From Pseudomonas sp. SDI (GTDB lineage Bacteria; Pseudomonadota; Gammaproteobacteria; Pseudomonadales; Pseudomonadaceae): a stretch of DNA of 64,000 bases. Numbering within the stretch: position 1 is the first letter of the stretch; each line of letters opens with the position of its first letter. Under the pieces are notes generated by a model. That model ran no database searches, was not told the DNA's origin, and worked only from the letters and a program-made list of their open reading frames with translations. Where the stretch lies: the NCBI RefSeq assembly GCF_003105155.1, contig NZ_QETK01000002.1, positions 147,614 through 211,613 of the forward strand, given 5' to 3'. The position numbers and the translations under genes are program-made. This document shows positions 8,855 through 22,158 of the stretch, in pieces.

Positions 8855-10171
8855 TCAGGCAGTGGCTTCGCGGCTCTTGCCGAGTACCACGCGGTCGAAG
8901 AAGGCAGCAACGGCCAACACCACGACCGACGGCACCAGCCAGGCGAGACCCTGCTCGCTCAGCGGCAGATGTGCCATCCACGCCGGCATCCAGGCGTCCA
9001 GACCGGCGCCCTTGAGCGCATCGATCACGCCGAACAGCAGCGACACCGCCATCACTGGCGCCAGGATACGCGCCTGCGAGTTCCACAGCTCTTTGCAGAA
9101 GCTCAGGGCCACCAGCACGATGCACGGCGGGTAGATTGCGGTGAGCACCGGAATCGAGAACTGGATCAACTTGGTCAGGCCGAGGTTCGACACCACCAGC
9201 GAGAACACCGCCAACAGCACCACCAGCACACGGTACGACAGCGGCAGGATCTGACTGAAGTACTCGGCGCAAGCGCAAGTCAGGCCAACCGCCGTCACCA
9301 GGCACGCCAGGGCAATCAACACCGCCAGGAAGCCACTACCCAACGAACCGAAGGTGTGCTGGACGTAAGCGTGCAGCACCGCAGCGCCGTTGGTTGCGCC
9401 CATGGCGATGTCATGGCTGCCGGCCCCCAGGCGGAACAGGCTGATGTACACCAGCGCCAGGCCGACACCGGCGATCAGGCCGGCAATGATGGCGTAACGG
9501 GTGATCAACTGCGGCGAGTCGACACCGCGCGAGCGGATGGCGTTGACGATGACGATACCGAACACCAGGGCACCGAGAGTGTCCATGGTCAGGTAGCCGT
9601 TGATGAAGCCTTGCGAGAACGGCGCGGCAACGTAGGCCGGCTGTGCTTCACCGATGGTCCCGGCGGGCAGCCAGAAGGCAGCGATCGCGAGTGCGGCCAG
9701 GGCGATGATCTTCAGCGGGGCGAGGAAGCGGCCGACGGTGTCGAGCAGCTTGCCTGGGTACATGGACACGGCCAATACCACGGCGAAGTACACCAGGCTA
9801 TAGATGAACAACGCCAACGGGCTTTCACCGGTTAGCGGTGCCACCCCCACCTCGAACGACACGGTCGCGGTACGCGGCGTGGCGAACAGCGGGCCGACCG
9901 AGAGGTACGCTGCGGCAGCCAGCAGGCCACCGGCAACCTTGCCGATCGGGCTGCTCAGCGCATCCATGCCGCCACCGACCTTGGCCAGAGCGACAACGGT
10001 AACGACCGGCAGACCCACTGCGGTGATCAGGAAGCCAAGGGCCGCCATCCAGACATGCGGACCGGACTGCAGACCAACGATAGGCGGGAAGATGATATTG
10101 CCAGCACCGACGAACAACGCGAACGTCATAAAACCAAGCGCCAGGATGTCCTGGCCTTTCAACACTTTCAT
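8855..10171 (-). CDS. brnQ: branched-chain amino acid transport carrier BrnQ (LIVCS family)
   Basis: A 438-residue inner-membrane symporter importing Leu, Ile and Val with a coupling cation. It is almost entirely hydrophobic, consistent with 12 helices. The N-terminus [20 protein letters not shown], then [16 protein letters not shown], is the family hallmark. Further family blocks are [15 protein letters not shown] near 93-107 and the CACAEYFSQ segment near 302. The start is the family-typical Met. It is a single gene with its own terminator. Confidence 0.96.
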   Translation of the reverse strand: MKVLKGQDILALGFMTFALFVGAGNIIFPPIVGLQSGPHVWMAALGFLITAVGLPVVTVVALAKVGGGMDALSSPIGKVAGGLLAAAAYLSVGPLFATPRTATVSFEVGVAPLTGESPLALFIYSLVYFAVVLAVSMYPGKLLDTVGRFLAPLKIIALAALAIAAFWLPAGTIGEAQPAYVAAPFSQGFINGYLTMDTLGALVFGIVIVNAIRSRGVDSPQLITRYAIIAGLIAGVGLALVYISLFRLGAGSHDIAMGATNGAAVLHAYVQHTFGSLGSGFLAVLIALACLVTAVGLTCACAEYFSQILPLSYRVLVVLLAVFSLVVSNLGLTKLIQFSIPVLTAIYPPCIVLVALSFCKELWNSQARILAPVMAVSLLFGVIDALKGAGLDAWMPAWMAHLPLSEQGLAWLVPSVVVLAVAAFFDRVVLGKSREATA

Positions 10172-10500
10172 TTAAGGAAATACCACACTTCTGAATTCGG
10201 GATTTAGAGAGGGATTTCCCCTTGGATGAGGGAAATGCTGTCTACCTGGATTAAGCAGACCCGTTAAGCGTGTCGCTCCCTTTTGGGGGGCAGGCACAAA
10301 ATGAGTGCATAGGGTAACGAAATTGGCAGGGAAACGCACTGTTGCAGGGGTGCTTGTCCGATGAGCGAATATCTATGTCGCCTGAGTGACCGACATTTGC
10401 TGATTCGATACACCGCCCTGCCCTGCCCCCCACACAGAGACTGACTGCCGTATAGGCCCGGCTTCACAAAGGCCGGCATGAAAATGCGCAAGGCAGAACG
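10172..10500. other. intergenic region upstream of brnQ, no gene seen
   Basis: About 330 bases between the sucD terminator and brnQ. I see no credible coding frame. A 19-codon minus-strand frame (MHSFCACPPKGSDTL...) has no run of branched-chain codons, so it does not look like an attenuation leader. No clear promoter boxes were identified, although the brnQ promoter must lie here. Confidence 0.4.
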
Positions 10501-10535
10501 CACAAAGGCCACCCGAAGGTGGCCTTTGTGGCTAA
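10501..10535 (-). terminator. terminator hairpin after sucD
   Basis: Perfect 13-base stem CACAAAGGCCACC / GGTGGCCTTTGTG around CGAA, 27 bases after the sucD stop. The T run beyond the stem is poor, so it may act partly as an mRNA 3'-end stabiliser of the long TCA transcript. Confidence 0.75.
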
Positions 10536-10556
10536 AAAGCGAAGGTCAGCCGCAGC

Positions 10557-11441
10557 TTACTTCTTCACTTCCCAGCCAGTCAGCTCGGCCAGGGCCTTGC
10601 CGATGTCTGCCAGCGAACGCACGGTTTTAACGCCTGCGTCTTGCAGAGCAGCGAATTTCTCGTCTGCAGTGCCTTTGCCGCCAGAGATGATGGCGCCAGC
10701 ATGGCCCATGCGCTTGCCCGCTGGGGCAGTCACACCGGCGATGTAGGAAACCACTGGCTTGGTCACGTGTGCCTTGATGTAGGCAGCCGCTTCTTCTTCA
10801 GCCGAACCGCCGATCTCACCGATCATGACGATCGCTTCGGTCTTCGGGTCTTCCTGGAACAGCTTCAGGATGTCGATAAAGTTCGAGCCTGGGATCGGGT
10901 CACCACCGATACCGACGCAGGTGGACTGACCGAAACCGGCGTCAGTGGTCTGCTTGACCGCTTCGTAGGTCAGGGTGCCGGAACGCGAAACGATACCAAC
11001 CTTGCCTGGCAAGTGGATGTGACCTGGCATGATGCCGATCTTGCACTCGCCCGGCGTGATCACGCCTGGGCAGTTAGGGCCGATCAGGGTCACACCCAGC
11101 TCGTCGCACTTGACCTTGGCATCCAGCATGTCCAGGGTAGGAATGCCTTCGGTGATGCAGACGATCAGCTTGATGCCGCCGAATGCCGCTTCCAGGATCG
11201 AGTCCTTGCAGAACGGCGCCGGAACGTAGATAACCGAAGCGTCAGCACCGGTCGCCGCAACGGCTTCCTTGACGGTGTTGAACACAGGCAGGCCCAGGTG
11301 AGTGGTGCCGCCTTTGCCCGGGGTCACGCCGCCAACCATTTTGGTGCCGTAGGCAATGGCTTGTTCGGAGTGGAAAGTACCTTGCGAGCCGGTGAAGCCC
11401 TGGCAGATGACTTTGGTGTCTTTATTGATCAGGACGCTCAT
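10557..11441 (-). CDS. sucD: succinyl-CoA synthetase alpha subunit
   Basis: Alpha subunit (294 residues) of succinate-CoA ligase, which makes ATP or GTP from succinyl-CoA in the TCA cycle. It has an N-terminal CoA-binding Rossmann domain ([20 protein letters not shown] near 13-32) and a C-terminal ligase domain. The phosphorylated active-site His is in [20 protein letters not shown]. Its ATG overlaps the sucC stop by one base (TAATG), which implies coupled translation and 1:1 stoichiometry. Confidence 0.98.
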   Translation of the reverse strand: MSVLINKDTKVICQGFTGSQGTFHSEQAIAYGTKMVGGVTPGKGGTTHLGLPVFNTVKEAVAATGADASVIYVPAPFCKDSILEAAFGGIKLIVCITEGIPTLDMLDAKVKCDELGVTLIGPNCPGVITPGECKIGIMPGHIHLPGKVGIVSRSGTLTYEAVKQTTDAGFGQSTCVGIGGDPIPGSNFIDILKLFQEDPKTEAIVMIGEIGGSAEEEAAAYIKAHVTKPVVSYIAGVTAPAGKRMGHAGAIISGGKGTADEKFAALQDAGVKTVRSLADIGKALAELTGWEVKK

Positions 11442-12607
11442 TACTTGCCCTCCGCAGCTTTGACAACTTGTTGAGCAGCGTCGGTCAGGCTGGTTGCCGC
11501 AATGATGTTCAAACCGCTTTCTGCCAGTACTTTAGCGCCCAGTTCAGCGTTGTTGCCTTCCAGACGAACAACAACCGGCACCTTAACGCCAACTTCTTTC
11601 ACTGCACCGATGATGCCTTCGGCAATCATGTCGCAACGAACGATGCCGCCGAAGATGTTGACCAGTACCGCCGCGACATTGCTGTCGGACAGGATGATCT
11701 TGAAGGCTTCGGTAACGCGTTCTTTGGTAGCACCACCACCTACGTCGAGGAAGTTGGCTGGCTTGCCGCCGTGCAGGTTGACGATGTCCATGGTACCCAT
11801 GGCCAGACCGGCACCGTTGACCATGCAGCCGATGTTGCCTTCCAGGGCCACGTAGTTCAGCTCGAAGCTGGCAGCGTGGGCTTCACGAGGGTCGTCCTGC
11901 GACGGGTCGTGGAAGGTTTTCAGCTTAGGCTGACGGTACATGGCGTTTGCGTCGATGTTGATTTTCGCATCGAGGCAGTGCAGGTCGCCGTCGGCCTTGA
12001 TGACCAGCGGGTTTACTTCCAGCAGGGCCAGGTCGTGTTCTTTGAACAGCTTGGCCAGGCCGACGAAAATCTTGGCGAACTGTGCAACTTGCTTGCCTTC
12101 CAGACCCAGCTGGAACGCCAGTTCACGACCCTGGAATGGCTGCGCGCCAACCAGTGGATCGATAGTAGCCTTGATGATCTTCTCAGGAGTGTCGTGAGCG
12201 ACTTTCTCGATGTCCACGCCACCTTCGGTGGAGGCCATGAACACGATGCGACGGCTCGAACGGTCGACTACAGCGCCCAGGTACAGCTCTTTGGCGATGT
12301 CAGTGCAGGATTCGACCAGGATCTTGGTCACTGGCTGACCATTGGCGTCGGTCTGATAGGTAACCAGACGCTTGCCAAGCCATTGTGCAGCGAACGCCTT
12401 GGCGTCTTCTTTGCTGCGAACCAGCTTGACGCCGCCCGCTTTACCGCGACCACCGGCGTGGACCTGGGCTTTTACAACCCATTCGGTGCCGCCGATTTTT
12501 TCGCAGGCTTCTGCGGCAGCTTCAGGGGTGTCGACTGCGAAACCCTTGGAAACTGGCAGGCCGTATTCAGCGAACAGCTGCTTACCCTGATACTCGTGAA
12601 GATTCAT
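11441..12607 (-). CDS. sucC: succinyl-CoA synthetase beta subunit
   Basis: Beta subunit (388 residues), the usual length. An N-terminal ATP-grasp domain ([38 protein letters not shown]) is followed by the C-terminal CoA-ligase domain ([33 protein letters not shown]). It is the penultimate gene of the sdh-suc block, separated from lpd by 178 bases that contain no coding frame. Confidence 0.98.
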   Translation of the reverse strand: MNLHEYQGKQLFAEYGLPVSKGFAVDTPEAAAEACEKIGGTEWVVKAQVHAGGRGKAGGVKLVRSKEDAKAFAAQWLGKRLVTYQTDANGQPVTKILVESCTDIAKELYLGAVVDRSSRRIVFMASTEGGVDIEKVAHDTPEKIIKATIDPLVGAQPFQGRELAFQLGLEGKQVAQFAKIFVGLAKLFKEHDLALLEVNPLVIKADGDLHCLDAKINIDANAMYRQPKLKTFHDPSQDDPREAHAASFELNYVALEGNIGCMVNGAGLAMGTMDIVNLHGGKPANFLDVGGGATKERVTEAFKIILSDSNVAAVLVNIFGGIVRCDMIAEGIIGAVKEVGVKVPVVVRLEGNNAELGAKVLAESGLNIIAATSLTDAAQQVVKAAEGK

Positions 12608-12785
12608 GCTTTTTACCGTCTTCGTTAGGTACTGCGCTTCGGCGCTGCGCTCTGTACGAGAGCCGCGCCACCTGTGACCGCTTACCCGCGGGGTTATCCC
12701 CGTCAGGCTTGAGTCCGGCGGAGTTTCCGCGGTGAGTCATGCACGCAAGACTCACGACGGGCCGTCCGCCGTGGTTTCTTATTGT

Positions 12786-14234
<1,449 letters not shown>

Positions 14235-14253
14235 TTAGCTTCAAGCCACAAGC

Positions 14254-14307
14254 TACAAGCTGCAAGACGGCCCGCTTCAACTTGAAGCTTGCCGCTTGCA
14301 GCTTGTA
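14254..14307. repeat. inverted-repeat intergenic element between sucB and lpd
   Basis: The 13-base arms TACAAGCTGCAAG (14254-14266) and CTTGCAGCTTGTA (14295-14307) are perfect inverted repeats. Between them is a second palindrome, GCTTCAACTTGAAGC (14275-14289). The region is made of repeated AAGCTTGCAGC-type words, a dispersed intergenic repeat I recognise from Pseudomonas genomes. It fills most of the 92-base sucB-lpd gap and would form a strong RNA hairpin in the operon mRNA. Confidence 0.75.
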
Positions 14308-14314
14308 ACTGTTT

Positions 14315-15532
<1,218 letters not shown>

Positions 15533-15574
15533 TATCAGTGGTTCCTTAAATTCGGTTTCTGGTGCGCGATGGCA

Positions 15575-18406
15575 TTAAACAGTGAAAGCATCTTGCAGCA
15601 GTTTTTCCTGCTGCTCGGCGTGCATCGAAGCGTAACCACAGGCTGGTGCAGCCGACGCGTCACGACCGGCGTACTCGAGGACCAGGTCCTTGTTGTGACG
15701 GCTCAGGATGCGACGCATGTGGTGCTGACTGCTGTACCAGGCGCCCTGGTTCATCGGCTCTTCCTGGCACCACACCACATCTTTGAGCTGGGTGTATGGC
15801 GCGAGGATTTCGACCAGATCGTCCTCAGGGAACGGATACAGTTGCTCGATACGCACGATAGCGATGTCTTCACGACCTTCGGCACGGCGTTTTTCCAGCA
15901 GATCGTAGTAGACCTTGCCGCTGCACAGTACCAGGCGAGTGACCTTGGCCGGATCGAGGCTGTCGATTTCCGGGATCACCGTCTGGAACGAGCCTTCGGC
16001 CAGATCTTCCAGGGTCGAGATGGCCAGCTTGTGGCGCAGCAGCGACTTAGGCGTCAGTACGATCAGCGGCTTACGCAGCGGACGGATGACCTGACGACGC
16101 AGCAGGTGGTAGATCTGAGCCGGCGTGGTCGGTACGCAAACCTGGACGTTGTGCTCGGCGCACAGCTGCAGGTAACGCTCCAGACGTGCCGAAGAGTGCT
16201 CAGGCCCCTGCCCTTCATAACCGTGTGGCAGCAGCATGGTCAGACCGCACAGACGGCCCCACTTGTGCTCACCGCTGGTGATGAACTGGTCGACAACCAC
16301 TTGTGCACCGTTGGCGAAGTCGCCGAACTGGGCTTCCCAGATCACCAGCGCATTTGGCTGGGTGGTCGAGTAACCGTATTCGAACGCCAGTACCGCTTCT
16401 TCGGACAGGAACGAATCGTACAGGTCGAAACGTGGCTGGCCCTTGAAGAGGTTCTGCAACGGAATGTAAGTGCTGGCGTCCTTCTGGTTGTGCAGTACCG
16501 CATGGCGGTGCGAGAAGGTGCCACGACCGATGTCCTGGCCGGTCATGCGGATCGGGTGACCTTCGAACGCCAGGGTCGCGTAGGCCATGGTTTCGGCATA
16601 GCCCCAGTTGATCGGCAAGCCACCGGCCTGCATCTTCTGGCGGTCTTCGTAGATCTTCGAGACCTGACGCTGCACGACGAAGCCTTCCGGCAGTTCCAGC
16701 AGCTTGGCCGACAGTTCCTGCAGGGTCTTCAGATCGAAACGAGTGTCGTGACGCGCGGTCCAGGCGTGACCCAGGTATGGACGCCAGTCGACGAACAGCT
16801 CTTTGTTCGGCTCTTTGACCAGGCTCTTGACAACATGCAGGCCGTTGTCCAGCGCGTTGCGGTACTCGTCGACCTTGGCCTGGACGCGTTCGGCGTCAAG
16901 ACGACCCGCCTGGGTCAGGGCTTCGGCGTACAGCTCGCGGGTGGTGCGCTGCTTGCTGATCTGCTGGTACATCAGCGGCTGGGTGCCGTTCGGCTCATCA
17001 GCCTCGTTGTGGCCGCGACGACGGTAGCAGACCAGGTCGATAACCACGTCACGCTTGAACTGCATGCGGTAGTCGACGGCCAGCTGGGTCACGAACAACA
17101 CGGCTTCCGGATCGTCACCGTTAACGTGCAGGATCGGCGCCTGGATCATCTTGGCGACATCGGTGCAGTACTCGGTGGAACGCGAGTCCAGCGGGTTGCT
17201 GATGGTGAAACCAACCTGGTTGTTGATCACGATGTGCACAGTACCGCCGGTTTTGAAACCGCGGGTCTGCGACATCTGGAAGGTTTCCATGACCACACCC
17301 TGACCTGCGAAGGCAGCGTCACCGTGGATGGAGATCGGCAGCACCTTGTCGCCAACGCTATCGTTGCGACGATCCTGACGGGCACGCACCGAACCTTCTA
17401 CCACTGGCGAGACAATTTCCAGGTGCGAAGGGTTGAACGCCATGGCCAGGTGAACTTCGCCACCGGCAGTCATCACGTTGGACGAGAAGCCCTGGTGATA
17501 TTTAACGTCACCGGAGCCCAGCTCGACCTTCTTCTTGCCTTCGAACTCGTCGAACAGGTCGCGCGGGTTCTTGCCGAAGGTGTTGACCAGAACGTTCAGA
17601 CGGCCACGGTGGGCCATGCCGATGACAACTTCCTTGGTACCGTAGGAACCGGAACGCTGAATCAGCTCGTCCAGCATCGGAATCAGGCTCTCGCCGCCTT
17701 CCAGGCCGAAACGCTTGGTGCCCGGGTATTTGGTCCCCAGGTACTTTTCCAGGCCTTCTGCAGCGGTTACGCGCTCAAGCAGGTGGCTCTGGATATCCGC
17801 AGAGAAAGCTGGGCGCCCACGAACGCTCTCCAGACGCTGCTGGAACCAGCTGCGCTGCTCGGAGTCGACGATGTGGGTGAACTCGGCGCCAATGGTGCGG
17901 CAATATGTCTGCTGCAAAGCGTCGAAGATTTCGCGTAGGCTCGCTTCCTCTTTGCCGATGAACAGGTCGCCGGCACGGAAGGTCGTATCAAGATCGGCAT
18001 TGGTCAAGCCGTAATGATTGATCGACAGGTCTACTGGCGCAGGGCGCTGCCACAACCCCAAGGGGTCGAGCTTCGCGGCTTGGTGGCCGCGCATACGGTA
18101 GGCCTGGATCAGTCGCAGCACTTCAACCTGCTTCTTCTCGTGTTCACTGCTCACGCTCCCGGCGGAAACCGGTTGGGCGCGGCGCTGGTTCTTCGCCAGC
18201 AGTACGAAATGGTCGCGGATTGTAGAGTGCGATACATCGGTAGCAGTGCTGCCTTCGGCGGGCAACTTCTGGAAGTAAGTGCGCCACTCTTCTGGCACAG
18301 CGTTAGGGTCGTGCAGGTAGAGCTCGTAGAGCTCTTCCACATAGGCAGCGTTACCACCTGAAAGGTGGGCGCTGTTCCACATGCGCTGCATCACGCTTTC
18401 TTGCAT
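15575..18406 (-). CDS. sucA: 2-oxoglutarate dehydrogenase E1 component
   Basis: Thiamine-diphosphate-dependent decarboxylase (943 residues, normal length) that succinylates the SucB lipoyl group. Visible family blocks: MAHRGRLNVLVNTFGKNP, HLAMAFNPSHLEIVSPVVEG, the ThDP site GDAAFAGQGVVMET, then NNQVGFTISNP and the C-terminal domain ending VWCQEEPMNQGAWY. The start MQESVMQRMWNSAHLSGGNA is the family-typical N-terminus. Confidence 0.98.
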   Translation of the reverse strand: MQESVMQRMWNSAHLSGGNAAYVEELYELYLHDPNAVPEEWRTYFQKLPAEGSTATDVSHSTIRDHFVLLAKNQRRAQPVSAGSVSSEHEKKQVEVLRLIQAYRMRGHQAAKLDPLGLWQRPAPVDLSINHYGLTNADLDTTFRAGDLFIGKEEASLREIFDALQQTYCRTIGAEFTHIVDSEQRSWFQQRLESVRGRPAFSADIQSHLLERVTAAEGLEKYLGTKYPGTKRFGLEGGESLIPMLDELIQRSGSYGTKEVVIGMAHRGRLNVLVNTFGKNPRDLFDEFEGKKKVELGSGDVKYHQGFSSNVMTAGGEVHLAMAFNPSHLEIVSPVVEGSVRARQDRRNDSVGDKVLPISIHGDAAFAGQGVVMETFQMSQTRGFKTGGTVHIVINNQVGFTISNPLDSRSTEYCTDVAKMIQAPILHVNGDDPEAVLFVTQLAVDYRMQFKRDVVIDLVCYRRRGHNEADEPNGTQPLMYQQISKQRTTRELYAEALTQAGRLDAERVQAKVDEYRNALDNGLHVVKSLVKEPNKELFVDWRPYLGHAWTARHDTRFDLKTLQELSAKLLELPEGFVVQRQVSKIYEDRQKMQAGGLPINWGYAETMAYATLAFEGHPIRMTGQDIGRGTFSHRHAVLHNQKDASTYIPLQNLFKGQPRFDLYDSFLSEEAVLAFEYGYSTTQPNALVIWEAQFGDFANGAQVVVDQFITSGEHKWGRLCGLTMLLPHGYEGQGPEHSSARLERYLQLCAEHNVQVCVPTTPAQIYHLLRRQVIRPLRKPLIVLTPKSLLRHKLAISTLEDLAEGSFQTVIPEIDSLDPAKVTRLVLCSGKVYYDLLEKRRAEGREDIAIVRIEQLYPFPEDDLVEILAPYTQLKDVVWCQEEPMNQGAWYSSQHHMRRILSRHNKDLVLEYAGRDASAAPACGYASMHAEQQEKLLQDAFTV

Positions 18407-18599
18407 GCTTGGTCACCCTCGGTTCGGGGCCTCGATCGGCAAGAACCACAGCAAGCCTGGGTTGAGTCCGTATGCAGCGACTGAACCAAAGCCACCTAGT
18501 TTCCCGCTGATGTACCGGGTACCAGCCCGGATGCCCCTGCTGGTCTCATATCTTCATAGGTAAAAGCTCGGGCTTTTGGCCCTCGCTCGGGTTTCACCT

Positions 18600-18621
18600 C
18601 GGTGCGGGCAAGGGCCCGCAC
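18600..18621 (-). other. hairpin in the sdhB-sucA intergenic region
   Basis: Perfect 9-base stem GGTGCGGGC / GCCCGCACC with a 4-base loop, in the 246-base gap between sdhB and sucA. There is no T run on either strand, so it is more likely a processing, attenuation or mRNA-stability element than a full terminator. I see no gene in the rest of the gap. Confidence 0.6.
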
Positions 18622-18652
18622 CTTGGTGTACTGCAGTTACAACACGTTTGAA

Positions 18653-19357
18653 TCAGGTGCCGCTTTGCAGCAGCATGTTACGTACGTGACCGATTGCCTT
18701 GGTCGGGTTCAGACCTTTCGGGCAAACGTTTACGCAGTTCATGATCCCGCGGCAGCGGAATACGCTGAACGGGTCATCCAGGGACGCCAGGCGCTCCTGA
18801 GTTTTGGTGTCGCGGCTGTCTGCCAGGAAGCGGTACGCTTGCAGCAGTGCAGCTGGGCCCAGGAACTTGTCCGGGTTCCACCAGAACGAAGGGCAGGACG
18901 TCGAGCAGCAAGCGCACAGGATGCACTCGTACAGACCGTCCAGCTTCTCACGCTCTTCCGGCGACTGCAGACGCTCGATGGCCGGAGCCGGCGTGTCGTT
19001 CTGCAGGAATGGTTTCACCTTCTCGTACTGCTTGTAGAAGATGCTCATATCGACAACCAGGTCACGGATAACTGGCAGGCCCGGCAGCGGACGCACAACC
19101 AGTTTGTTACCTTTTACGACGGAGGACAGCGGCGTGATGCACGCCAGACCGTTCTTGCCGTTGATATTCATGCCGTCGGAACCGCAAACGCCTTCACGGC
19201 AGGAGCGACGATAGGAGAAACCTTCGTCCTGCTCCTTGATCAGTGCCAGAACATCCAGGACCATCAGGTCTTTGCCACCGGTATCGACCTGGAACACCTG
19301 GGTTTTAGGCGCCGAGTCGGTATCCGGGTTGTAACGATAAACTTCGACTTGCAACAT
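18653..19357 (-). CDS. sdhB: succinate dehydrogenase iron-sulfur subunit
   Basis: Fe-S subunit (234 residues) carrying electrons from SdhA to the membrane quinone site. [2Fe-2S] ligands lie in CREGVCGSDGM near 52-62; the [4Fe-4S] and [3Fe-4S] ligands lie in CILCACCSTSCPSFW and CRGIMNCVNVCPKGLNP. The ATG at 19357 (MLQVEVYRYNP) is chosen over an in-frame GTG three codons earlier because AAGGGTGG then sits at ribosome-site distance and the N-terminus matches the family. Confidence 0.97.
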   Translation of the reverse strand: MLQVEVYRYNPDTDSAPKTQVFQVDTGGKDLMVLDVLALIKEQDEGFSYRRSCREGVCGSDGMNINGKNGLACITPLSSVVKGNKLVVRPLPGLPVIRDLVVDMSIFYKQYEKVKPFLQNDTPAPAIERLQSPEEREKLDGLYECILCACCSTSCPSFWWNPDKFLGPAALLQAYRFLADSRDTKTQERLASLDDPFSVFRCRGIMNCVNVCPKGLNPTKAIGHVRNMLLQSGT

Positions 19358-19368
19358 AGCGGCCACCC

Positions 19369-21141
19369 TTAGTAAGTCCGGACTTTTGGTTCGAACGCTG
19401 GTACGGTCTTCGGCGCGAAGTTGACTGCGCGCTTGGCAACCCGCTTCTCACCTGGGAAGTACAGGGTGTGGCACAGCCAGTTTTCGTCGTCGCGGTCTTC
19501 GAAGTCTTCACGGGCGTGAGCACCGCGGGACTCTTTACGAACTTCGGCAGCGATTGCGGTCGCTTCAGCAACTTCCAGCAGGTTCTGCAGCTCCAGCGCT
19601 TCGATACGCGCGGTGTTGAAGGCCTGGGACTTGTCGTTGATCTTGACGTTGGCAATCCGCTCGCGCAGTTCAGCCAGTTGCGCGATACCTTTCTGCATGT
19701 ATTCGCCGGTACGGAATACACCGAAGTAGTTCTGCATGCAGCTTTGCAGCTCGCGACGCAGAGTGGCCACGTCTTCGCCTTCGGTACGCTCGTTGAGCTT
19801 GTTCAGGCGGTTCAGGGCAACTTCGATATCGGTGTCGCTGGCGTCGCGGTATTCGATACCGTCGGTCAGCGCTTTTTCCAGGTGCAGGCCGGCAGCACGG
19901 CCGAACACCACCAGGTCGAGCAGCGAGTTGCCGCCCAGACGGTTGGCACCGTGAACCGATACGCACGCCACTTCACCTACCGCGAACAGACCCGGGATGA
20001 CGTGGTCGACGCCTTCGGCGTCCTGGGTGATGGCCTGGCCATGAATGTTGGTGGCAACGCCGCCCATCATGTAGTGGCAGGTTGGAACGACCGGCACCGG
20101 CGCGACCACTGGGTCGACGTGGGCGAAGGTCTTGGACAGCTCACAGATACCTGGCAGGCGGCTGTGCAGCACTTCCTCGCCGAGGTGGTCGAGCTTGAGC
20201 ATCACGTGGTCGCCATTCGGGCCACAGCCGTTGCCGGCGATGATCTCTTTAACCATGGAACGGGCCACAACGTCACGACCGGCAAGGTCTTTGGCGTTAG
20301 GCGCGTAACGTTCCATGAAACGCTCGCCGTGCTTGTTGATCAGGTAGCCGCCTTCACCGCGGCAACCTTCGGTGACCAGTACACCAGCGCCGGCAATACC
20401 GGTCGGATGGAACTGCCACATTTCGATGTCCTGTACCGGTACGCCTGCACGCAGGGCCATACCGACGCCGTCACCGGTGTTGATCAGGGCGTTGGTGGTG
20501 GAGGCGTAGATACGACCTGCACCGCCAGTGGCCAGAACGGTAGCCTTGGAACGGATGTACTGGGTTTCGCCGGTTTCGATGCAGATTGCGATCACGCCGA
20601 CAAACGCGCCGTCCTGGTTCTTCACCAGGTCAACAGCGTAGTACTCGTTCAGGAAGGTGGTGCCTGCTTTCAGGTTGCCCTGGTACAGGGTGTGCAGCAG
20701 CGCGTGACCGGTACGGTCGGACGCTGCGCAGGTACGGGCAGCCTGACCGCCTTTACCGAAGTCCTTGGACTGACCACCGAACGGACGCTGATAGATACGG
20801 CCAGTCTCGGTACGCGAGAACGGCAGACCCATGTGGTCCAGCTCGAAGACCGCCGCCGGGCCTTCCTGACACATGTATTCGATAGCGTCCTGGTCACCGA
20901 TGTAGTCGGAACCCTTGACGGTATCGTACATGTGCCAGCGCCAGTCATCGTTCGGGTCGGCCGAAGCGATGGCGCAGGTGATGCCACCCTGGGCCGATAC
21001 AGTGTGCGAGCGAGTCGGGAAGACTTTGGTGATCACCGCAGTCTTGTGACCGCCCTGGGCCAGTTGCAGCGCAGCGCGCATGCCGGCACCGCCGCCGCCA
21101 ACAATGATGGCGTCGAAAGAAATCGTTGGAATGATAGCCAT
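19369..21141 (-). CDS. sdhA: succinate dehydrogenase flavoprotein subunit
   Basis: Catalytic flavoprotein (590 residues) oxidising succinate to fumarate. The FAD fold [17 protein letters not shown] is near 16-32. The covalent-FAD His region is [11 protein letters not shown] near 44-54. The active-site segment [14 protein letters not shown] and the C-terminal catalytic-Arg region are present. It lies 3 bases after sdhD and 11 bases before sdhB, within the sdhCDAB operon. Confidence 0.98.
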   Translation of the reverse strand: MAIIPTISFDAIIVGGGGAGMRAALQLAQGGHKTAVITKVFPTRSHTVSAQGGITCAIASADPNDDWRWHMYDTVKGSDYIGDQDAIEYMCQEGPAAVFELDHMGLPFSRTETGRIYQRPFGGQSKDFGKGGQAARTCAASDRTGHALLHTLYQGNLKAGTTFLNEYYAVDLVKNQDGAFVGVIAICIETGETQYIRSKATVLATGGAGRIYASTTNALINTGDGVGMALRAGVPVQDIEMWQFHPTGIAGAGVLVTEGCRGEGGYLINKHGERFMERYAPNAKDLAGRDVVARSMVKEIIAGNGCGPNGDHVMLKLDHLGEEVLHSRLPGICELSKTFAHVDPVVAPVPVVPTCHYMMGGVATNIHGQAITQDAEGVDHVIPGLFAVGEVACVSVHGANRLGGNSLLDLVVFGRAAGLHLEKALTDGIEYRDASDTDIEVALNRLNKLNERTEGEDVATLRRELQSCMQNYFGVFRTGEYMQKGIAQLAELRERIANVKINDKSQAFNTARIEALELQNLLEVAEATAIAAEVRKESRGAHAREDFEDRDDENWLCHTLYFPGEKRVAKRAVNFAPKTVPAFEPKVRTY

Positions 21142-21144
21142 GAA

Positions 21145-21513
21145 TCAGATACCCCAGAGAATCTGCACACCCCAGACGAAGTACGCGAACATCGCGACAC
21201 CACATACCGCCTGGAACAGGAAGCGAATTGCAGTCGCCGACTTGCCGAACGCCATTGGCGTCAGGTAGTCGGTGGCGATGGTCCACATGCCGACCCAGGC
21301 GTGAGCGCCCAGGGCAACGAGTGCCAGCAGACTGAAGATACGCATCGCGTTATTGGAGAACAGGGCGTGCCACTGGGCATACTCGATGCCAGGGTGCGCC
21401 ACCAGGTAGCCGATCAGGAAAATGAAGTAAGCCGCGAGAACGACCGCAGAAACGCGCTGCGCCATCCAGTCATAGAGGCCCGAACGCGAGAGGTTCGTGA
21501 CATTGGTTACCAT
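21145..21513 (-). CDS. sdhD: succinate dehydrogenase membrane anchor subunit D
   Basis: Three-helix membrane anchor (122 residues) that with SdhC binds haem b and ubiquinone. Helices lie near 22-42, 55-80 and 95-118; the haem-ligand region GAHAWVGMWTIATDYL is characteristic. The ATG at 21513 is preferred to a TTG two codons upstream because GCAGGAG lies 7 bases before it. It overlaps the end of sdhC by 7 bases. Confidence 0.95.
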   Translation of the reverse strand: MVTNVTNLSRSGLYDWMAQRVSAVVLAAYFIFLIGYLVAHPGIEYAQWHALFSNNAMRIFSLLALVALGAHAWVGMWTIATDYLTPMAFGKSATAIRFLFQAVCGVAMFAYFVWGVQILWGI

Positions 21514-21893
21514 ATCCAAACTCCTGCCAGAACGATCACCACCACGGAGATGACGATGACAATTTTCGAGCCCAGTTTGCCGCCTTCCAGCGTCTCACCG
21601 ATGCCCATGTCCATGATCAGATGGCGCACACCGGCCACCAGGTGATACAGCAAGGCGGACAGCAGGCCCCAAATCACAAGCTTGGCCAGCGGACTGGTCA
21701 GACACGCCTTCACCTCTCCAAAGCCTTCTTCCGAACCCAGGGATTTGCCCAATGCATAAAGCATGATGGCCAGGCCCAGAAACAGAATAACGCCGGAGAT
21801 GCGGTGGAGAATGGACGTGTAAGCGGTGATCGGGAGTTTGATGGTCCTTAGGTCTAGGTTTACAGGTCGTTGGCTTTTCACGGCTTTTTTCAC
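21507..21893 (-). CDS. sdhC: succinate dehydrogenase cytochrome b556 subunit C
   Basis: Membrane anchor (128 residues) of complex II. Three hydrophobic helices; SILHRISGVILF near 28-39 holds the conserved Ser and Arg of the quinone site, and HLVAGVRHLIMDMG holds the haem-ligand His. It begins with GTG at 21893 preceded by AGGGG. First gene of the sdhCDAB-suc block, with a promoter about 130 bases upstream. Confidence 0.96.
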   Translation of the reverse strand: MKKAVKSQRPVNLDLRTIKLPITAYTSILHRISGVILFLGLAIMLYALGKSLGSEEGFGEVKACLTSPLAKLVIWGLLSALLYHLVAGVRHLIMDMGIGETLEGGKLGSKIVIVISVVVIVLAGVWIW

Positions 21894-22015
21894 ACTGAAG
21901 AGCCCCTAGCAAGCAGGGCAAAGTTGTTGGTAAGTGTACTGGTCAGGTACCCACCACCCAGGGAGCGGCGACCCCCAGCAAAACGGGCCTTAAAGCCCCT
22001 GGCGGTCGGGTGCCG

Positions 22016-22044
22016 AGTATAGACAGTTAGGCTACTAATGACAA
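22016..22044 (-). promoter_or_regulatory. sigma-70 promoter of the sdh operon
   Basis: On the minus strand TTGTCA (22044-22039), a 17-base spacer, then TATACT (22021-22016): five of six consensus matches in each box at ideal spacing. It points toward sdhC and is about 120 bases upstream of its start. Confidence 0.75.
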
Positions 22045-22158
22045 CGTGAAGGCCTAGCCCAAATAGCGCATTGCCTTTACCGGATAAAAGGCGTAAACGG
22101 GCGACAATTTCGAGGAAAAACCAGCCTTCAAGCCCTTTACAACCGTGCTTTAGGCAAA

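Noticed and set aside
8664..9305. N-terminal extension of the DUF599 frame to 9305
   Set aside because: The extra 214 residues read through the brnQ terminator and antisense frames of brnQ, and are not membrane-like.
10251..10433. Short frame upstream of brnQ as a branched-chain leader peptide
   Set aside because: No run of Leu, Ile or Val codons and no terminator/antiterminator pair next to it.
12608..12785. Possible small RNA or attenuator between lpd and sucC
   Set aside because: Only short GC-rich complementary stretches (for example GCGGGG/CCCC); no clear promoter or terminator.
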